DNA of 54,229 nt from Bacteroidia bacterium (GCA_030425505.1 JAUIAB010000021.1:1-54229), one strand, 5' to 3'. Positions 1 to 9,348 are shown, counted from the stretch's first letter. A program made the numbers and translations. The notes: a model not told the origin generated them from the sequence alone.

Positions 1-463
1 ATATGCTTCCATCTGCATCTGTTTCAATATCGGTAGGGTTGTCAAACTCTCCATCGCCTGTCCCATTAGATCCGAACTTTAGGATGAATACTCCTGTACT
101 ATCAAATTTTTGTATTCTATCATTGCCAGTATCTGATACATAGATATTTCCAAATACATCTACTGCTACTCCTTCAGGGCTATTAAACTCTCCATCGCCA
201 GTTCCTTGAGAACCTATGCTTCTGACATGTGTTCCATTATCTCTAAATACTTGTATTCTGTTATTATCCGTATCAGCAACATAGATATTATCATAGATAT
301 CTACATTGATACCTTTAGGGTTATCAAACTCTCCATTGCTACTACCATATGACCCAATAGAACTACCTATCGAGTATTGAGCTTGGGAACTCTCTGAGAT
401 TAAACAAATAACTATTAGCAAATAGAAGAACTTTGCAAGAGTTGATCTTATATTCTGTGGCAT
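1..463 (-). CDS. NHL-repeat secreted protein, N-terminal part (runs off window edge)
   Basis: The minus strand is open from an ATG at 463 to the window edge, giving 154 residues with no stop. Residues 1-28 are a signal peptide ending in a hydrophobic stretch and SSQA. Three repeats follow, each with the pattern GEF-[DN]-x-P-x-G/D-I/V-x-V-D then N-I-Y-V-x-D-T-x-N-x-R-I-Q, which is the blade signature of NHL beta-propellers. The spacing is about 42-45 residues. Proteins of this kind are exported and bind partners or carbohydrate through the propeller; many in this phylum end in a T9SS tail, which cannot be seen here because the C-terminus lies outside. Substrate unknown. Confidence 0.85.
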   Translation of the reverse strand, partial: MPQNIRSTLAKFFYLLIVICLISESSQAQYSIGSSIGSYGSSNGEFDNPKGINVDIYDNIYVADTDNNRIQVFRDNGTHVRSIGSQGTGDGEFNSPEGVAVDVFGNIYVSDTGNDRIQKFDSTGVFILKFGSNGTGDGEFDNPTDIETDADGSI

Positions 464-594
464 GATTTAGTTATAATTAGTTACCCTTTAGTATACAGGA
501 GTTAAGACCTAACAGTTTGGTGTTTTGCGACTTATTATAGAAAGTATCATACGGATGTATGTTTTTTGCTAAGAAATGAGTTAAGCTTTGGTTT

Positions 595-2808
595 CTAAGA
601 AGGCTTAATAGTGGAGATTATTTTTTTAGCGGCAGAAACTGTTTTTACAATTGCTACGGAGCAATGTGCTTGTTCTGCCAGTTGAGATGCAAAGCTTCCA
701 ATAGTAGCTTTTTCTAATAATCCCACTTTAGTAGCACCTGTCACGATTAAATCTAAATCTTTTGATAAAGAAACTAACTCTTCGAGAGGATTATTAGAAG
801 TTAAAAGTCTAATATTATAAAGAGCAAGCCCTATGTGGGTCTCAATGGCTTCGGATATTACCTTCCCAGCATAGTCTTTTTGTTTTCTAGTATAATTTTC
901 AGGCAAAATGTGATAAAAATATAGTTTTCCTTTAAATGTTTCAGCAAGACTTCCTGCAAGGTTTATTATTAGGTCTAAGTTTAGAGTACTCCCAAGAGAT
1001 ATACCGATCTTACTAGGTTCAAACTTAGTCTCTATATTGTTGAGTTTTAAGAAAATAATATCTGTTTTAGCTTTGTGCAGAACCTCTTCCATGATAGTTG
1101 CAGAAGCTTTAGTATGTTGCCCTGAGTACCCCATTACTATAAGATTACAGCTTTCTTCTTCTGCAGCATGCACAATTCCATGAGAAAGGCTATGTGATGC
1201 TCTAATCACAGGTTTAACAGTTATTTTAAACTGTTCTGCTAGTTTTGTGATTTGTTCTATTCTTTCTAAAGCCTCTTTACTTTCTTCAGATAAAGCTGCA
1301 TAAAAATCTGTTTGCTCTGGGGTATTTACTACAGAAAGTGCAACCAACTCTCCCTGAGACTGCTGGAGTAATGCTTTAGAAGTTGTTAAAATGGGTTCAA
1401 GAGTCTTAGGGTTTGCTACAGGCACCAAAATTCTTATACCTCTTGATAAAAAAGAAGTTTTCTTTTCAGATAAAGTAATATTAACACCAGATCTAGATCT
1501 ATACTCACTTTTTTTAGAATAAAAATAATAAATGATTAATCCTATAATGCCTAATTGCAATCCAAATAAAAGTGATACATAATCTAGAGAAAATAATAGT
1601 AATGCATTTGTTATGAGAGTAATTTCAGGTAAGGATCTTTTAAAAATATTCTTTGGTTTTTGGTTAGGGTTTTTCCTATAAAACTTTCTAAGAGCAAGTG
1701 AAACTGGAAGTAAAGATATTAATAAGCAGAAATTAGCACTTTTTGCTATAAACTCTAGGTCGAAAAGAGATACAGCAATAAGGACAAAAATACCTCCAGA
1801 AAGTAAAGCAATTTGTGGAGTTTTATTTACCTCATGAATTTTACCTAATGAAGCAGGTAAAAACCGGTGTGTCCCCATTGTATAGATTTGCCTTCCCTGA
1901 GATAAAATAGTACTGTTCAGCGCACTGGCAGCAGCTAGCACTCCTCCTAAAGAAATTAGCAAAAAGCCAAACTTACCAAAGCTTTTACTAGCAACTAAGA
2001 CAAGGGGTGCATTGGAATTTGCCAGCTCTTTCCAGTCAATAACTGCAATGGATATTAATGCGATCAGTAGATAAAGAGTAAAGCTAATTATCATAGATAG
2101 CTTCATTGACTTGGGGACCGTTTTTTTAGGGTTTTTAATCTCATCCGTGTTATTGGCAATAAGTTGATACCCAAAAAATGAAATATATATTATTGAAATA
2201 GCTTCCCAAATTCCTCCTACACCTTTATCAAGGCTTGGCTTAATTAACTCTGTATTTACATTAAAAGAAGAAAACAAAATCAGTAATACCAGAATAGCAA
2301 TATTTCCCCAGGTCAATATAGACTGAATCTTATCAGAACCTCCAGTACCTTTAGCATTTAAAAGTGTAGATCCCAAAATAAGAATACAAGCAATTATCTT
2401 GATGCCAAAATCAGGCAAGTCATATCCTAAAATTTTAGAAAAATATTGAGAAAAACCAACTGCATACAAGGCGCAGGCAAAAACACTACCCAGGGCAAGA
2501 AACCATCCTGCTATGAACCCACCAAAGCTGCCTAGTATTTTGTAGGAGTAGGCATATCCGCCTCCTGAAACTGGTAAAAGCTTTGCTAAATCTGAATAAA
2601 GCAAAGTAGTTAAAAAAGCAAGGCTTCCGCATAATAAATAAGAAACCCATACTAAGGATCCAGCTGCATCAGCAGCCATACCAATTAGAACGTAAACGCC
2701 AGCTCCCATTAGAGCACCAACTCCTATTGTTGTTGCTCCAAATAAGCCTATAGTCCTCTCAAACTGGACTCGAATTAACTTTTTTCTAAAAATACTTTCT
2801 AAACTCAT
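595..2808 (-). CDS. APC-family amino acid permease fused to two universal stress (UspA) domains
   Basis: This 737-residue inner-membrane protein has about 12 hydrophobic segments in residues 15-435, opening with the APC-type motif GATTIGVGALMGAGVYVLIG, so it should be an amino acid or polyamine permease. Two cytoplasmic UspA domains follow, roughly 457-595 and 600-730. Each starts with a beta strand (RILVPVANP, KIGISLGST), and the second keeps a G-x2-G-x9-G-S/T-like nucleotide-binding motif around TGATKVGLLEKATIGS. The first is similar around VMGYSGQHTKASA. APC-USP fusions are known, and the USP part is thought to gate transport with nucleotide. It is divergent from the SiaB-like gene across 164 bp. 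Substrate cannot be told from sequence. Confidence 0.9.
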   Translation of the reverse strand: MSLESIFRKKLIRVQFERTIGLFGATTIGVGALMGAGVYVLIGMAADAAGSLVWVSYLLCGSLAFLTTLLYSDLAKLLPVSGGGYAYSYKILGSFGGFIAGWFLALGSVFACALYAVGFSQYFSKILGYDLPDFGIKIIACILILGSTLLNAKGTGGSDKIQSILTWGNIAILVLLILFSSFNVNTELIKPSLDKGVGGIWEAISIIYISFFGYQLIANNTDEIKNPKKTVPKSMKLSMIISFTLYLLIALISIAVIDWKELANSNAPLVLVASKSFGKFGFLLISLGGVLAAASALNSTILSQGRQIYTMGTHRFLPASLGKIHEVNKTPQIALLSGGIFVLIAVSLFDLEFIAKSANFCLLISLLPVSLALRKFYRKNPNQKPKNIFKRSLPEITLITNALLLFSLDYVSLLFGLQLGIIGLIIYYFYSKKSEYRSRSGVNITLSEKKTSFLSRGIRILVPVANPKTLEPILTTSKALLQQSQGELVALSVVNTPEQTDFYAALSEESKEALERIEQITKLAEQFKITVKPVIRASHSLSHGIVHAAEEESCNLIVMGYSGQHTKASATIMEEVLHKAKTDIIFLKLNNIETKFEPSKIGISLGSTLNLDLIINLAGSLAETFKGKLYFYHILPENYTRKQKDYAGKVISEAIETHIGLALYNIRLLTSNNPLEELVSLSKDLDLIVTGATKVGLLEKATIGSFASQLAEQAHCSVAIVKTVSAAKKIISTIKPS

Positions 2809-2972
2809 TAATTGCTCTTTGCTTATTTTAGTACAAACCTTAGGTAATTTTATCTACTGGTTTTTTATAAAAATAATAAGAGTTTTGACGATGATTTATA
2901 TTTAAGCTTGATTATATAAATAAATCATTAATTTAGAATCATTGATAAACGAATTAACTAAAAGAAAAAAGA

Positions 2973-3533
2973 ATGAACTTAAGTATTAACGTAGTTAGAT
3001 CTGTACTCAACCTATACAGTGAAATGTTGAATAACAATAGCTCATTGGTTTATATGGGCGAGTTTACCCATCAGATCACAAAGATGTTTACATCCATGGC
3101 TAACGAAGAGATGGAAAGAAATCACGAAGAAGCATCTACAAGAAGAAAAGTTTTTCATGTAATGGTTGAAACTTTACAAAATATGAATAAACACTCTAGT
3201 GATTACTCTGAAAAGTCGAGTGCAGGTAGTGGGTTATTCATTATTGGCAAAAAAGGAGATACGTATTATGTTATTACATCTAATAGGGTATCTAATGATA
3301 AAGTCGAGAACTTAAAAAAATCTATTGATAAGGTAAATGCTTCATCAAAAGAAGAACTTACCAGTATGTATAGAAAACAAATAAAAGAGGGGAAATTATC
3401 TGAGAAAAGTGGTGCAGGACTAGGGTTAATAGATATAGCAAGAAAGACAGGGCAACAGTTTGAGTATCAGTTTATTCCTTTTGATCAAGATAATTCTCTT
3501 TTTATCCTTAAAACAAATATTGTTGCACACTAG
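2973..3533 (+). CDS. SiaB-like protein kinase (DUF6272, HATPase fold)
   Basis: This is a 186-residue soluble protein of the SiaB family, known in Pseudomonas as the kinase that phosphorylates SiaC on threonine. An N-box-like motif (VETLQNMNKHS, near residues 62-72) and a glycine-rich ATP-lid motif (SGAGLGLIDIARK, near 145-157) mark an anti-sigma-factor/histidine-kinase type ATPase fold without a phosphoacceptor His domain. It is followed after 283 bp by a Cache/GAF membrane sensor on the same strand, so the sensor may feed this kinase. A second paralogue lies at 15667. The substrate is inferred to be a SiaC-like protein, two of which lie at 14.9-16.6 kb. Confidence 0.75.
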   Translation: MNLSINVVRSVLNLYSEMLNNNSSLVYMGEFTHQITKMFTSMANEEMERNHEEASTRRKVFHVMVETLQNMNKHSSDYSEKSSAGSGLFIIGKKGDTYYVITSNRVSNDKVENLKKSIDKVNASSKEELTSMYRKQIKEGKLSEKSGAGLGLIDIARKTGQQFEYQFIPFDQDNSLFILKTNIVAH

Positions 3534-3816
3534 AATAAAATTGATTTATGCAAAATATGGGAAGATTATGTAATAAATAGCTAGTAGTATTAAATAAAGA
3601 ACTTCAAGTAATGTAAAAAATATTTGGATGGTTAGGGCGTCAAAAAATTTGGCGTTATTGGAGAAAAAGTAATGCTATGGAAAGGAAAGAGGAAGAGCAT
3701 TCAAATTTTTTAAGATTTTTATTAGGCATAACTTAAATTTCAGAAAATATCTCATAAAAAGGTCTTTTATACTGATTTGAAAGATTTTTCGTGTGGCTAA
3801 ATAGACATTTGATAAT

Positions 3817-5847
3817 ATGAATTTTTTTAAATCACTTAACCTAAGAATCAAAACTAGTCTTAGGGTATTTCTTACTCTACTTATAACATTTGGGGTTATT
3901 AGTTTTATTCTTTACTCAGACCTGAAAAACACATTCATTACTAACTATGAGAAGCAGATGTTTGCTCATTTAGATGAGTATGCTAATCTCGTAGAAGTTG
4001 AGTATTTAAAAGAAGTAGATAACATTCAGTCATCCTTAAACTTGATACATAGACTACTAACAGAAACAATAAGTGTCAAAACAGGTGAGACAACTAGCCT
4101 CTCTATATTTGAACCTAACTCTCTATCGAAGAGCCAAGTTGAAGCCCCAGTATGGATAATTAATGATAGTACCCTCATATATGAAAACCAGCCAATCCTT
4201 GAAGACCTCAGTAAACTATCAGGTTACGAAATAACTATTTTCCAAAAAACAGAAGTAGGCTATGTAAGAATAGCAACTACCTTAAATTTCTCATCAGGGC
4301 AAAGTGCTCAATTTAGTGTTTTGGAAGATAATGCACCTCAACTAGAAAAACTACAACTGGGTCAAACATTCATTGGAACTACAGAAGAACTAAACCAAAA
4401 GTTTTTTTCTGCCTGTGATCCTATTTTTGAGAATGGTAATTTCATTGGCTTTTTGTGTCTTTCCAAAAGTGAACAGTCTTTTGACAAAATAGCTACATTT
4501 TTTAATAGAAGAAAAAATAATCGAAACTACACTCCTTATATCTTTTCATCTACAGATACCATACAAGTACATTCAACTAGAAAAGGGCAAATAGTTGGTA
4601 GACCGAAGTTTACGGATTATGCAAAGAGTACCAAAAGAGATCTTTATAGATACTTTGATGATAAAGAAGGGGATTTAAACTCAATGGTTCAGTTTTTTAG
4701 CTATTTTGAGCCATACGATATTTTTATTGCATTAGAAGTAAATGAAGAAAAAACTATTTCTATGCTATTATCAAGTCTAAGATGGGATATAATTTTTTAC
4801 ATGTGCTCAGCACTTATTATTAGTATCATCGTTGTTTTACTATCATTCAAAAGATTTGAAAATACAATTAACAAAGTCTTTGGTTATATAGATAAACTGG
4901 CTTCAGGGAAAGAAATTTCTATTATTTCGGCAAAAAGCAATGAATTAGCAAAAAATACCTTTGATGCTCTAAATAGACTTATTGTAAGACTTAATGAATA
5001 CTCTAAAGTAGCATTAAGTATAGGTAAAGGAAATTTCTCTGTTGATTTTGAGGTAGGTGATGAAGAAGATGTATTGGGTAATTCGTTAATGAGTATGAGA
5101 GATAACCTCAGGCACGCTAATGAAGAGGAATCAAAACGAAGGTGGGCGGCAGAAGGTAATGCTTTACTTTCAGAAACCATGAGAAATAATACCCAAGATT
5201 TGGGTTTAATGGTAGATCAATTGCTTTATAATCTAGTAAAGTATATTGAAGCAAGTCATGGAGCTATATTCATCGCCAGAGGTGTAGGTAAAGATGTAAA
5301 ACTAATTTTAGAGGCATCATATGCATACTCTAAAAAGAAAATATTAAAAAAAGAAGTATTAAAAGGAGAGGGGCTTATTGGGCAAGTTTATGTTGAAAAG
5401 GAAACAACATATATGAATGATATTCCTGAGGATTATGTGAATATTATTTCAGGAGTTGGAGTTAGCAGACCTAAAAGTGTATTAATAGTACCCTTATTGT
5501 TGAATAATGAAGTTTTTGGAGTCCTTGAGGTTGCATCTTTAAAAGAAATGCCGAATTACGTAATTTCTTTTGTAGAGGCAATTACTAGAGGACTTGCCGC
5601 AGCCATTTCCAATGCTCAATATAACGATCAAATAGTCAAATTATTAGAAGAGTCACAACAGATGACGGAAAGTCAAAAGCAAAAAGAAGAAAGAATGATA
5701 GAGACAATAAATGAACTTAATAAAGTATTAAAAGAAAAAGAAAAGTCTGAAAAAGAAAACCAGGAGGTAATCAAAACTTTGCAGGAAGATATTGAGGAAC
5801 TAGAAAAAGAAAAAAGAGAACTTCTATTAGATCAAATGGATCTTTAA
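3817..5847 (+). CDS. Membrane sensor: Cache_3/Cache_2, HAMP-like linker, GAF, C-terminal coiled coil
   Basis: This 676-residue protein has one TM helix at about 15-33, a large periplasmic region, and a second TM helix at about 325-346. The periplasmic part carries a Cache_3/Cache_2 signature (ITIFQKTEVGYVRIATTL, about residues 143-160). A HAMP-like region (about 347-425), a GAF domain (about 461-601) and a charged coiled coil (about 610-676) follow. No kinase, phosphatase, cyclase or methyl-accepting domain is present. In Pseudomonas, SiaA has Cache-HAMP followed by a PP2C phosphatase; here the phosphatase place is taken by GAF plus coiled coil. Its neighbour at 2973 is SiaB-like. Output by protein-protein contact is inferred. 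Confidence 0.8.
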   Translation: MNFFKSLNLRIKTSLRVFLTLLITFGVISFILYSDLKNTFITNYEKQMFAHLDEYANLVEVEYLKEVDNIQSSLNLIHRLLTETISVKTGETTSLSIFEPNSLSKSQVEAPVWIINDSTLIYENQPILEDLSKLSGYEITIFQKTEVGYVRIATTLNFSSGQSAQFSVLEDNAPQLEKLQLGQTFIGTTEELNQKFFSACDPIFENGNFIGFLCLSKSEQSFDKIATFFNRRKNNRNYTPYIFSSTDTIQVHSTRKGQIVGRPKFTDYAKSTKRDLYRYFDDKEGDLNSMVQFFSYFEPYDIFIALEVNEEKTISMLLSSLRWDIIFYMCSALIISIIVVLLSFKRFENTINKVFGYIDKLASGKEISIISAKSNELAKNTFDALNRLIVRLNEYSKVALSIGKGNFSVDFEVGDEEDVLGNSLMSMRDNLRHANEEESKRRWAAEGNALLSETMRNNTQDLGLMVDQLLYNLVKYIEASHGAIFIARGVGKDVKLILEASYAYSKKKILKKEVLKGEGLIGQVYVEKETTYMNDIPEDYVNIISGVGVSRPKSVLIVPLLLNNEVFGVLEVASLKEMPNYVISFVEAITRGLAAAISNAQYNDQIVKLLEESQQMTESQKQKEERMIETINELNKVLKEKEKSEKENQEVIKTLQEDIEELEKEKRELLLDQMDL

Positions 5848-5887
5848 GTTCATTATCGTCGTTAATCTACTCATATATCAAAATATT

Positions 5888-5913
5888 ATATTTACATAAC
5901 AATATTTACATAA
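5888..5913 (+). repeat. Tandem 12-bp direct repeat upstream of TerC-type gene
   Basis: ATATTTACATAA occurs at 5888-5899 and again at 5902-5913, a 14-bp period, ending 20 bp before the GTG start at 5934. Two tandem half-sites spaced like this could be a regulator site or part of the promoter; the AT-rich composition makes chance a real alternative. Confidence 0.4.
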
Positions 5914-5933
5914 AATTAAGAACTTCATAATAG

Positions 5934-6698
5934 GTGGCTGAATTAGCAACAACAGAAGGGTTAGTTAGTTTACTTACATTAACGTTTTTTGAAATAATCC
6001 TTGGGATTGATAATATCATATTTATATCCATAGTATGTGATAGGCTTCCTGATGATTATAGAGATACAGCAAGGAAAGTAGGTCTGTTTTTTGCTTTTGT
6101 AGCAAGAATTTTACTTCTTTTTGGGATTACCTGGTTGATAAAATTAGATCAACCTTTATTTACTTTAAATATATTAGAAAAACTCAGTATAGATCCTTCT
6201 TTTAGTGGGAAAGATATAATACTACTTATTGGAGGAATGTTTTTAATTGTAAAAACAACCTCTGAAATTCACGATAGGTTTAAAAATGAAAATAATGCTT
6301 CGCAAAATAAACAAACCATAAAAGGAGGCTTTGCTAAAGCAATAATTCAAATTGTTTTAATAGATGTTATTTTTTCTTTCGACTCTATTCTTACAGCAGT
6401 AGGCCTAGTAAAAGATAACATTATAATCATGATTATTGCTGTAGTTATAGCATTAATTATTATGTACTCTTTCTTAAAGTATATATCAAGTTTTGTTGAA
6501 AAAAACCCTCCAATTAGGATGCTTGCACTTGCATTTTTAGTTCTGATAGGGTTTCTATTAGTCGTAGAAGCATTTGGTCATGAAGTACCAAAAGGATATG
6601 TCTACTTTGCAATGATATTTTCTTTTTCCGTGGAGCTTTTAAATATGAGATTAAGAAAGAAGACACTTAAAGAAAACTTAACAGAAATAGAGGATTAA
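5934..6698 (+). CDS. TerC/Alx-family integral membrane protein (probable metal exporter)
   Basis: This 254-residue polytopic protein has about seven hydrophobic helices and the family motifs FFEIILGIDNIIFISI near residues 18-33 and IDVIFSFDSILTAVG near 142-156; the acidic residues in the paired GIDN and SFDS motifs are the likely metal site. Family members include the Mn2+ exporters MntP-independent Alx and TerC, some of which help metalate exported proteins. The start is GTG, as there is no in-frame ATG until well inside the first helices. It is convergent with prfA, 11 bp away. No terD/terZ genes are nearby, so tellurite resistance should not be assumed. Confidence 0.88.
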   Translation: MAELATTEGLVSLLTLTFFEIILGIDNIIFISIVCDRLPDDYRDTARKVGLFFAFVARILLLFGITWLIKLDQPLFTLNILEKLSIDPSFSGKDIILLIGGMFLIVKTTSEIHDRFKNENNASQNKQTIKGGFAKAIIQIVLIDVIFSFDSILTAVGLVKDNIIIMIIAVVIALIIMYSFLKYISSFVEKNPPIRMLALAFLVLIGFLLVVEAFGHEVPKGYVYFAMIFSFSVELLNMRLRKKTLKENLTEIED

Positions 6699-6709
6699 AT
6701 TTTCGGCAA

Positions 6710-7786
6710 TTAAACAGCCTCACTTCCTTCTTTTAACTTCTCAGCATTTTCTGCAATTCTTAGCTTTTCAATAAAATCTTCAATACTACCATCCATAATT
6801 GCAGGAAGGTTATATACAGTATGATTAATCCTATGATCAGTTACTCTACTTTGTGGGAAGTTATATGTTCTAATCTTGTCAGATCTATCACCACTACCGA
6901 CCATAGATTTTCTTGCAGCACCAACCTCTTCATTGTGTTTTTTTAACTCTACCTCATAAATTCTAGATCTAAGTACATTCAATGCTTTTTCAAAATTTTT
7001 GATTTGTGATTTTTGATCTTGGCACTGAGCTACAATACCAGTGGGGATATGTGTCAATCTTACCGCAGAATAAGTAGTATTAACAGACTGACCTCCAGGT
7101 CCAGATGAACAGTAGGTTTCTTTTTTTACATCACTCATATTAATTTCCACATCTACATCTTCCATCTCTGGGAGAACAGCAACGGAAGATGCTGAAGTAT
7201 GTACCCTTCCTTGTGTTTCAGTAGTAGGCACTCTTTGTACTCTATGAACACCCGATTCAAACTTCATTTTACCATATACATCTTCTCCAGAAATATTCAT
7301 GATTATTTCTTTATAACCTCCTGAAGTTCCTTCAGTATAATCAATCAAACTAACATTCCACTGCATTTTTTCAGCAAATCGCATGTACATTCTATACAAA
7401 TCTCCAGCAAAAATGGCAGCTTCATCTCCTCCGGCACCAGCCCTTATTTCCACAATTACATTTTTACTATCGTTGGGATCCTTAGGGATAAGCATTTTTT
7501 TCAAAACATCTTCATTTATCTCTTTTTTCTTCATGAAGTCTTCCAACTCTTCCTTAGCCATTTCTCTAAACTCAGGATCTTTTTCTGTAGATAGTAAGTT
7601 TTTAGTGTTCTCAATATTATCTAGAATATTTCTATAAGAATTGTATTGAAGCACAATCTTTTCCAGCTCTTTATATTCCTTATTAAGCCTAGCATATGCT
7701 TTCATATCAGAAACCACATTCGGTTGTACGAGCTGCTGGCTTACATTCTCAAACCTCTCTTTTATTTCTTCTAGTTTATCAATCAT
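6710..7786 (-). CDS. prfA: Peptide chain release factor 1
   Basis: This 358-residue protein is full length for RF1. It carries the stop-codon-reading P-x-T motif (PTT, residues 187-189, in RVPTTETQGR) and the GGQ tripeptide (231-233, in SSGPGGQSVNTT) that enters the peptidyl-transferase centre and promotes hydrolysis. The P-x-T motif rather than S-P-F identifies RF1, which recognises UAA and UAG. The start is ATG at 7786. It acts in the cytoplasm on the ribosome. It is transcribed alone or with the secreted gene at 7915-8793 (128 bp upstream). Confidence 0.98.
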   Translation of the reverse strand: MIDKLEEIKERFENVSQQLVQPNVVSDMKAYARLNKEYKELEKIVLQYNSYRNILDNIENTKNLLSTEKDPEFREMAKEELEDFMKKKEINEDVLKKMLIPKDPNDSKNVIVEIRAGAGGDEAAIFAGDLYRMYMRFAEKMQWNVSLIDYTEGTSGGYKEIIMNISGEDVYGKMKFESGVHRVQRVPTTETQGRVHTSASSVAVLPEMEDVDVEINMSDVKKETYCSSGPGGQSVNTTYSAVRLTHIPTGIVAQCQDQKSQIKNFEKALNVLRSRIYEVELKKHNEEVGAARKSMVGSGDRSDKIRTYNFPQSRVTDHRINHTVYNLPAIMDGSIEDFIEKLRIAENAEKLKEGSEAV

Positions 7787-7914
7787 CCCAGAATTATTTT
7801 TTTTATAAAAATCTTATTTTAATAGTTAAAAGCGAAGAGAAATAGTATAATAATTAAAGAAGATATTAATAATTGAACCTCATGTAATACTCTCCTAGGC
7901 TTTGTACTATTACT

Positions 7915-8793
7915 TTAGTGCCTTTTAACTTTAATAGTTTGCTTTCCTTTTTCGTCCCAGGCTCTTCTAACGTAAGAGTCTTTATCAGAAAAAGGATCTT
8001 TAGGGTAAACAATTTCTTTCTTTTCCTTTCTTCTATCCCTATCATAAAACTCCCTCCAAAGTCCAACTTTAGAATCTTCTTTATAAGCACCAACCTCCTT
8101 CAAGCGGCCACTTTTATAAAAGGCTAAATAAATTCCTTCTTTCAAGTTGTGCTGGAAAGGGACTATCTCTTTTAGCTTTTCCTGTTTGGAGTCATGATAA
8201 GAAATAGAAGATTCCTTCGGAAACCCTTTGTAGTAATACTTCTTATCCAGGAGCTGCATATCATCTCCATACTTTTCCCATCTTCCATGCTTTACTCCTT
8301 TATGGTAAATGCCATGAATAATTGTATCTCCATTGTAAAGCTTTAAATAAGTACCATGAAGAGGCATTCCATATTTAGGATCAATCTTAGTAGTTTTTAC
8401 TAGTTTTTTTTCTTTTTCATCAAAATAAGTCTTTTCATACACGTATGGGCTTGGACTTTGATATTCTCGTAAAACATAAAATTTTTCAATGATATCGTTT
8501 TTACCCTTTTTTGTTCTAATAAACCTCTTTTTGGAGCGTATTCCATAAAAAACGTTTTTCTTCCTCTTTTTTATCTTTTTCTGCTCTTTTTCCTTTTTCC
8601 TTTGTTCCTCTCCTGGATTAAGTTCTATAGAAGGACGCTCACCACCGTTTAGTTTCAAGATTAACTGGATAGAATCTTCATAGGCAGAGTAGGGGACAGC
8701 AGTAGTTTCATTGCCTTCTTGTGCAGAGCAATTTATGCTACTTATTATAAAGCTTAAAAGACCTATAGCAGAGATTATTATTATTTTCCTCAA
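7915..8793 (-). CDS. Exported MORN-like repeat protein (YwqK-type)
   Basis: This 292-residue protein begins with a signal peptide (residues 1-24, ending NCSA before QEG). The middle, about 65-110, is very rich in Lys/Arg/Glu. The C-terminal half, about 140-265, contains MORN-like repeats of the form G-x-x-x-G-x-W-x-x-Y and G-x-Y-x-x-F-Y-x-S-G-x-L-K-E (for example YHKGVKHGRWEKY, KEGIYLAFYKSGRLKE, KVGLWREFY). Such proteins are often labelled YwqK antitoxin, a name that says little about function; here export points to an envelope role. The start is TTG at 8793, chosen because it puts the basic n-region directly before the hydrophobic core. Confidence 0.75.
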   Translation of the reverse strand: MRKIIIISAIGLLSFIISSINCSAQEGNETTAVPYSAYEDSIQLILKLNGGERPSIELNPGEEQRKKEKEQKKIKKRKKNVFYGIRSKKRFIRTKKGKNDIIEKFYVLREYQSPSPYVYEKTYFDEKEKKLVKTTKIDPKYGMPLHGTYLKLYNGDTIIHGIYHKGVKHGRWEKYGDDMQLLDKKYYYKGFPKESSISYHDSKQEKLKEIVPFQHNLKEGIYLAFYKSGRLKEVGAYKEDSKVGLWREFYDRDRRKEKKEIVYPKDPFSDKDSYVRRAWDEKGKQTIKVKRH

Positions 8794-8919
8794 AGCGTAA
8801 TATTAGGTTTATGATTTTAACACCTTACTGATAATTACTGTTCCAATGCAATTATCCTAAAAAAAGTTTATAGATGTAATTATTAAAGTATAATAATTTG
8901 AGGAGAGGGTAAAAAAAGG

Positions 8920-8992
8920 TGGTGATGAGTGGGCTCGAACCACCGACTCACGGATTTTCAGTCCGATGCTCTACCAACTGAGCTACATCACC
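8920..8992 (-). tRNA. tRNA-Phe (anticodon GAA)
   Basis: The minus strand folds into a full 73-nt cloverleaf. The acceptor stem GGTGATG pairs with CATCACC, the D arm is GCTC/GAGC, the anticodon loop is CTGAAAA (GAA reads UUC/UUU), and the T arm is GGTGG-TTCGAGC-CCACT. The discriminator base is A. A complete CCA is not encoded, so it must be added after transcription. It is a single tRNA with no neighbours in a cluster. Confidence 0.97.
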
Positions 8993-9135
8993 ATCCTAGA
9001 AACGAGGAGCGAATTTAGAGAATAAAATTAATTCAAAAAAGAGTTTCACAGAGATTTATTTCTTTTCATTAACTATTTTAGTTAAAACAGGGTTTCTTAA
9101 AAATATATGAAAGCTTGTTCTACATAGAATAATTA

Positions 9136-9348
9136 ATGAAGAAAATCATTTTAAATATTAGCGAAATGAAATATCATTTTTTCATGGAACTAATCAAAAA
9201 CTTTGATTTCATTCATGTTGAAGAAGAAAAAAGTAATTCAAATAGTGCAACTGCTAGTAATATAAAGCAAGGATTTAAAGAACTTGAACTTTATAAGAAA
9301 GGCAAATTAAAAACTACTTCAGCTAAAGACTTTTTAAATGAGCTTTAG
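9136..9348 (+). CDS. Small antitoxin-like protein without a visible toxin
   Basis: This 70-residue protein opens with MKKIILNISEMKYHFFMELI and ends in KKGKLKTTSAKDFLNEL. That layout (short beta strand, helix, then a C-terminal Lys-rich stretch with A-K-D-F-L-N/D-E-L) matches a small antitoxin-like family common in Bacteroidota, usually followed directly by a RelE/ParE-type toxin gene. Here the next 358 bp contain no toxin-like frame on either strand, only a palindromic element, so it may be an orphan or a remnant of a toxin-antitoxin pair. The assignment rests on recalled family pattern, not on a catalytic motif. Confidence 0.6.
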   Translation: MKKIILNISEMKYHFFMELIKNFDFIHVEEEKSNSNSATASNIKQGFKELELYKKGKLKTTSAKDFLNEL

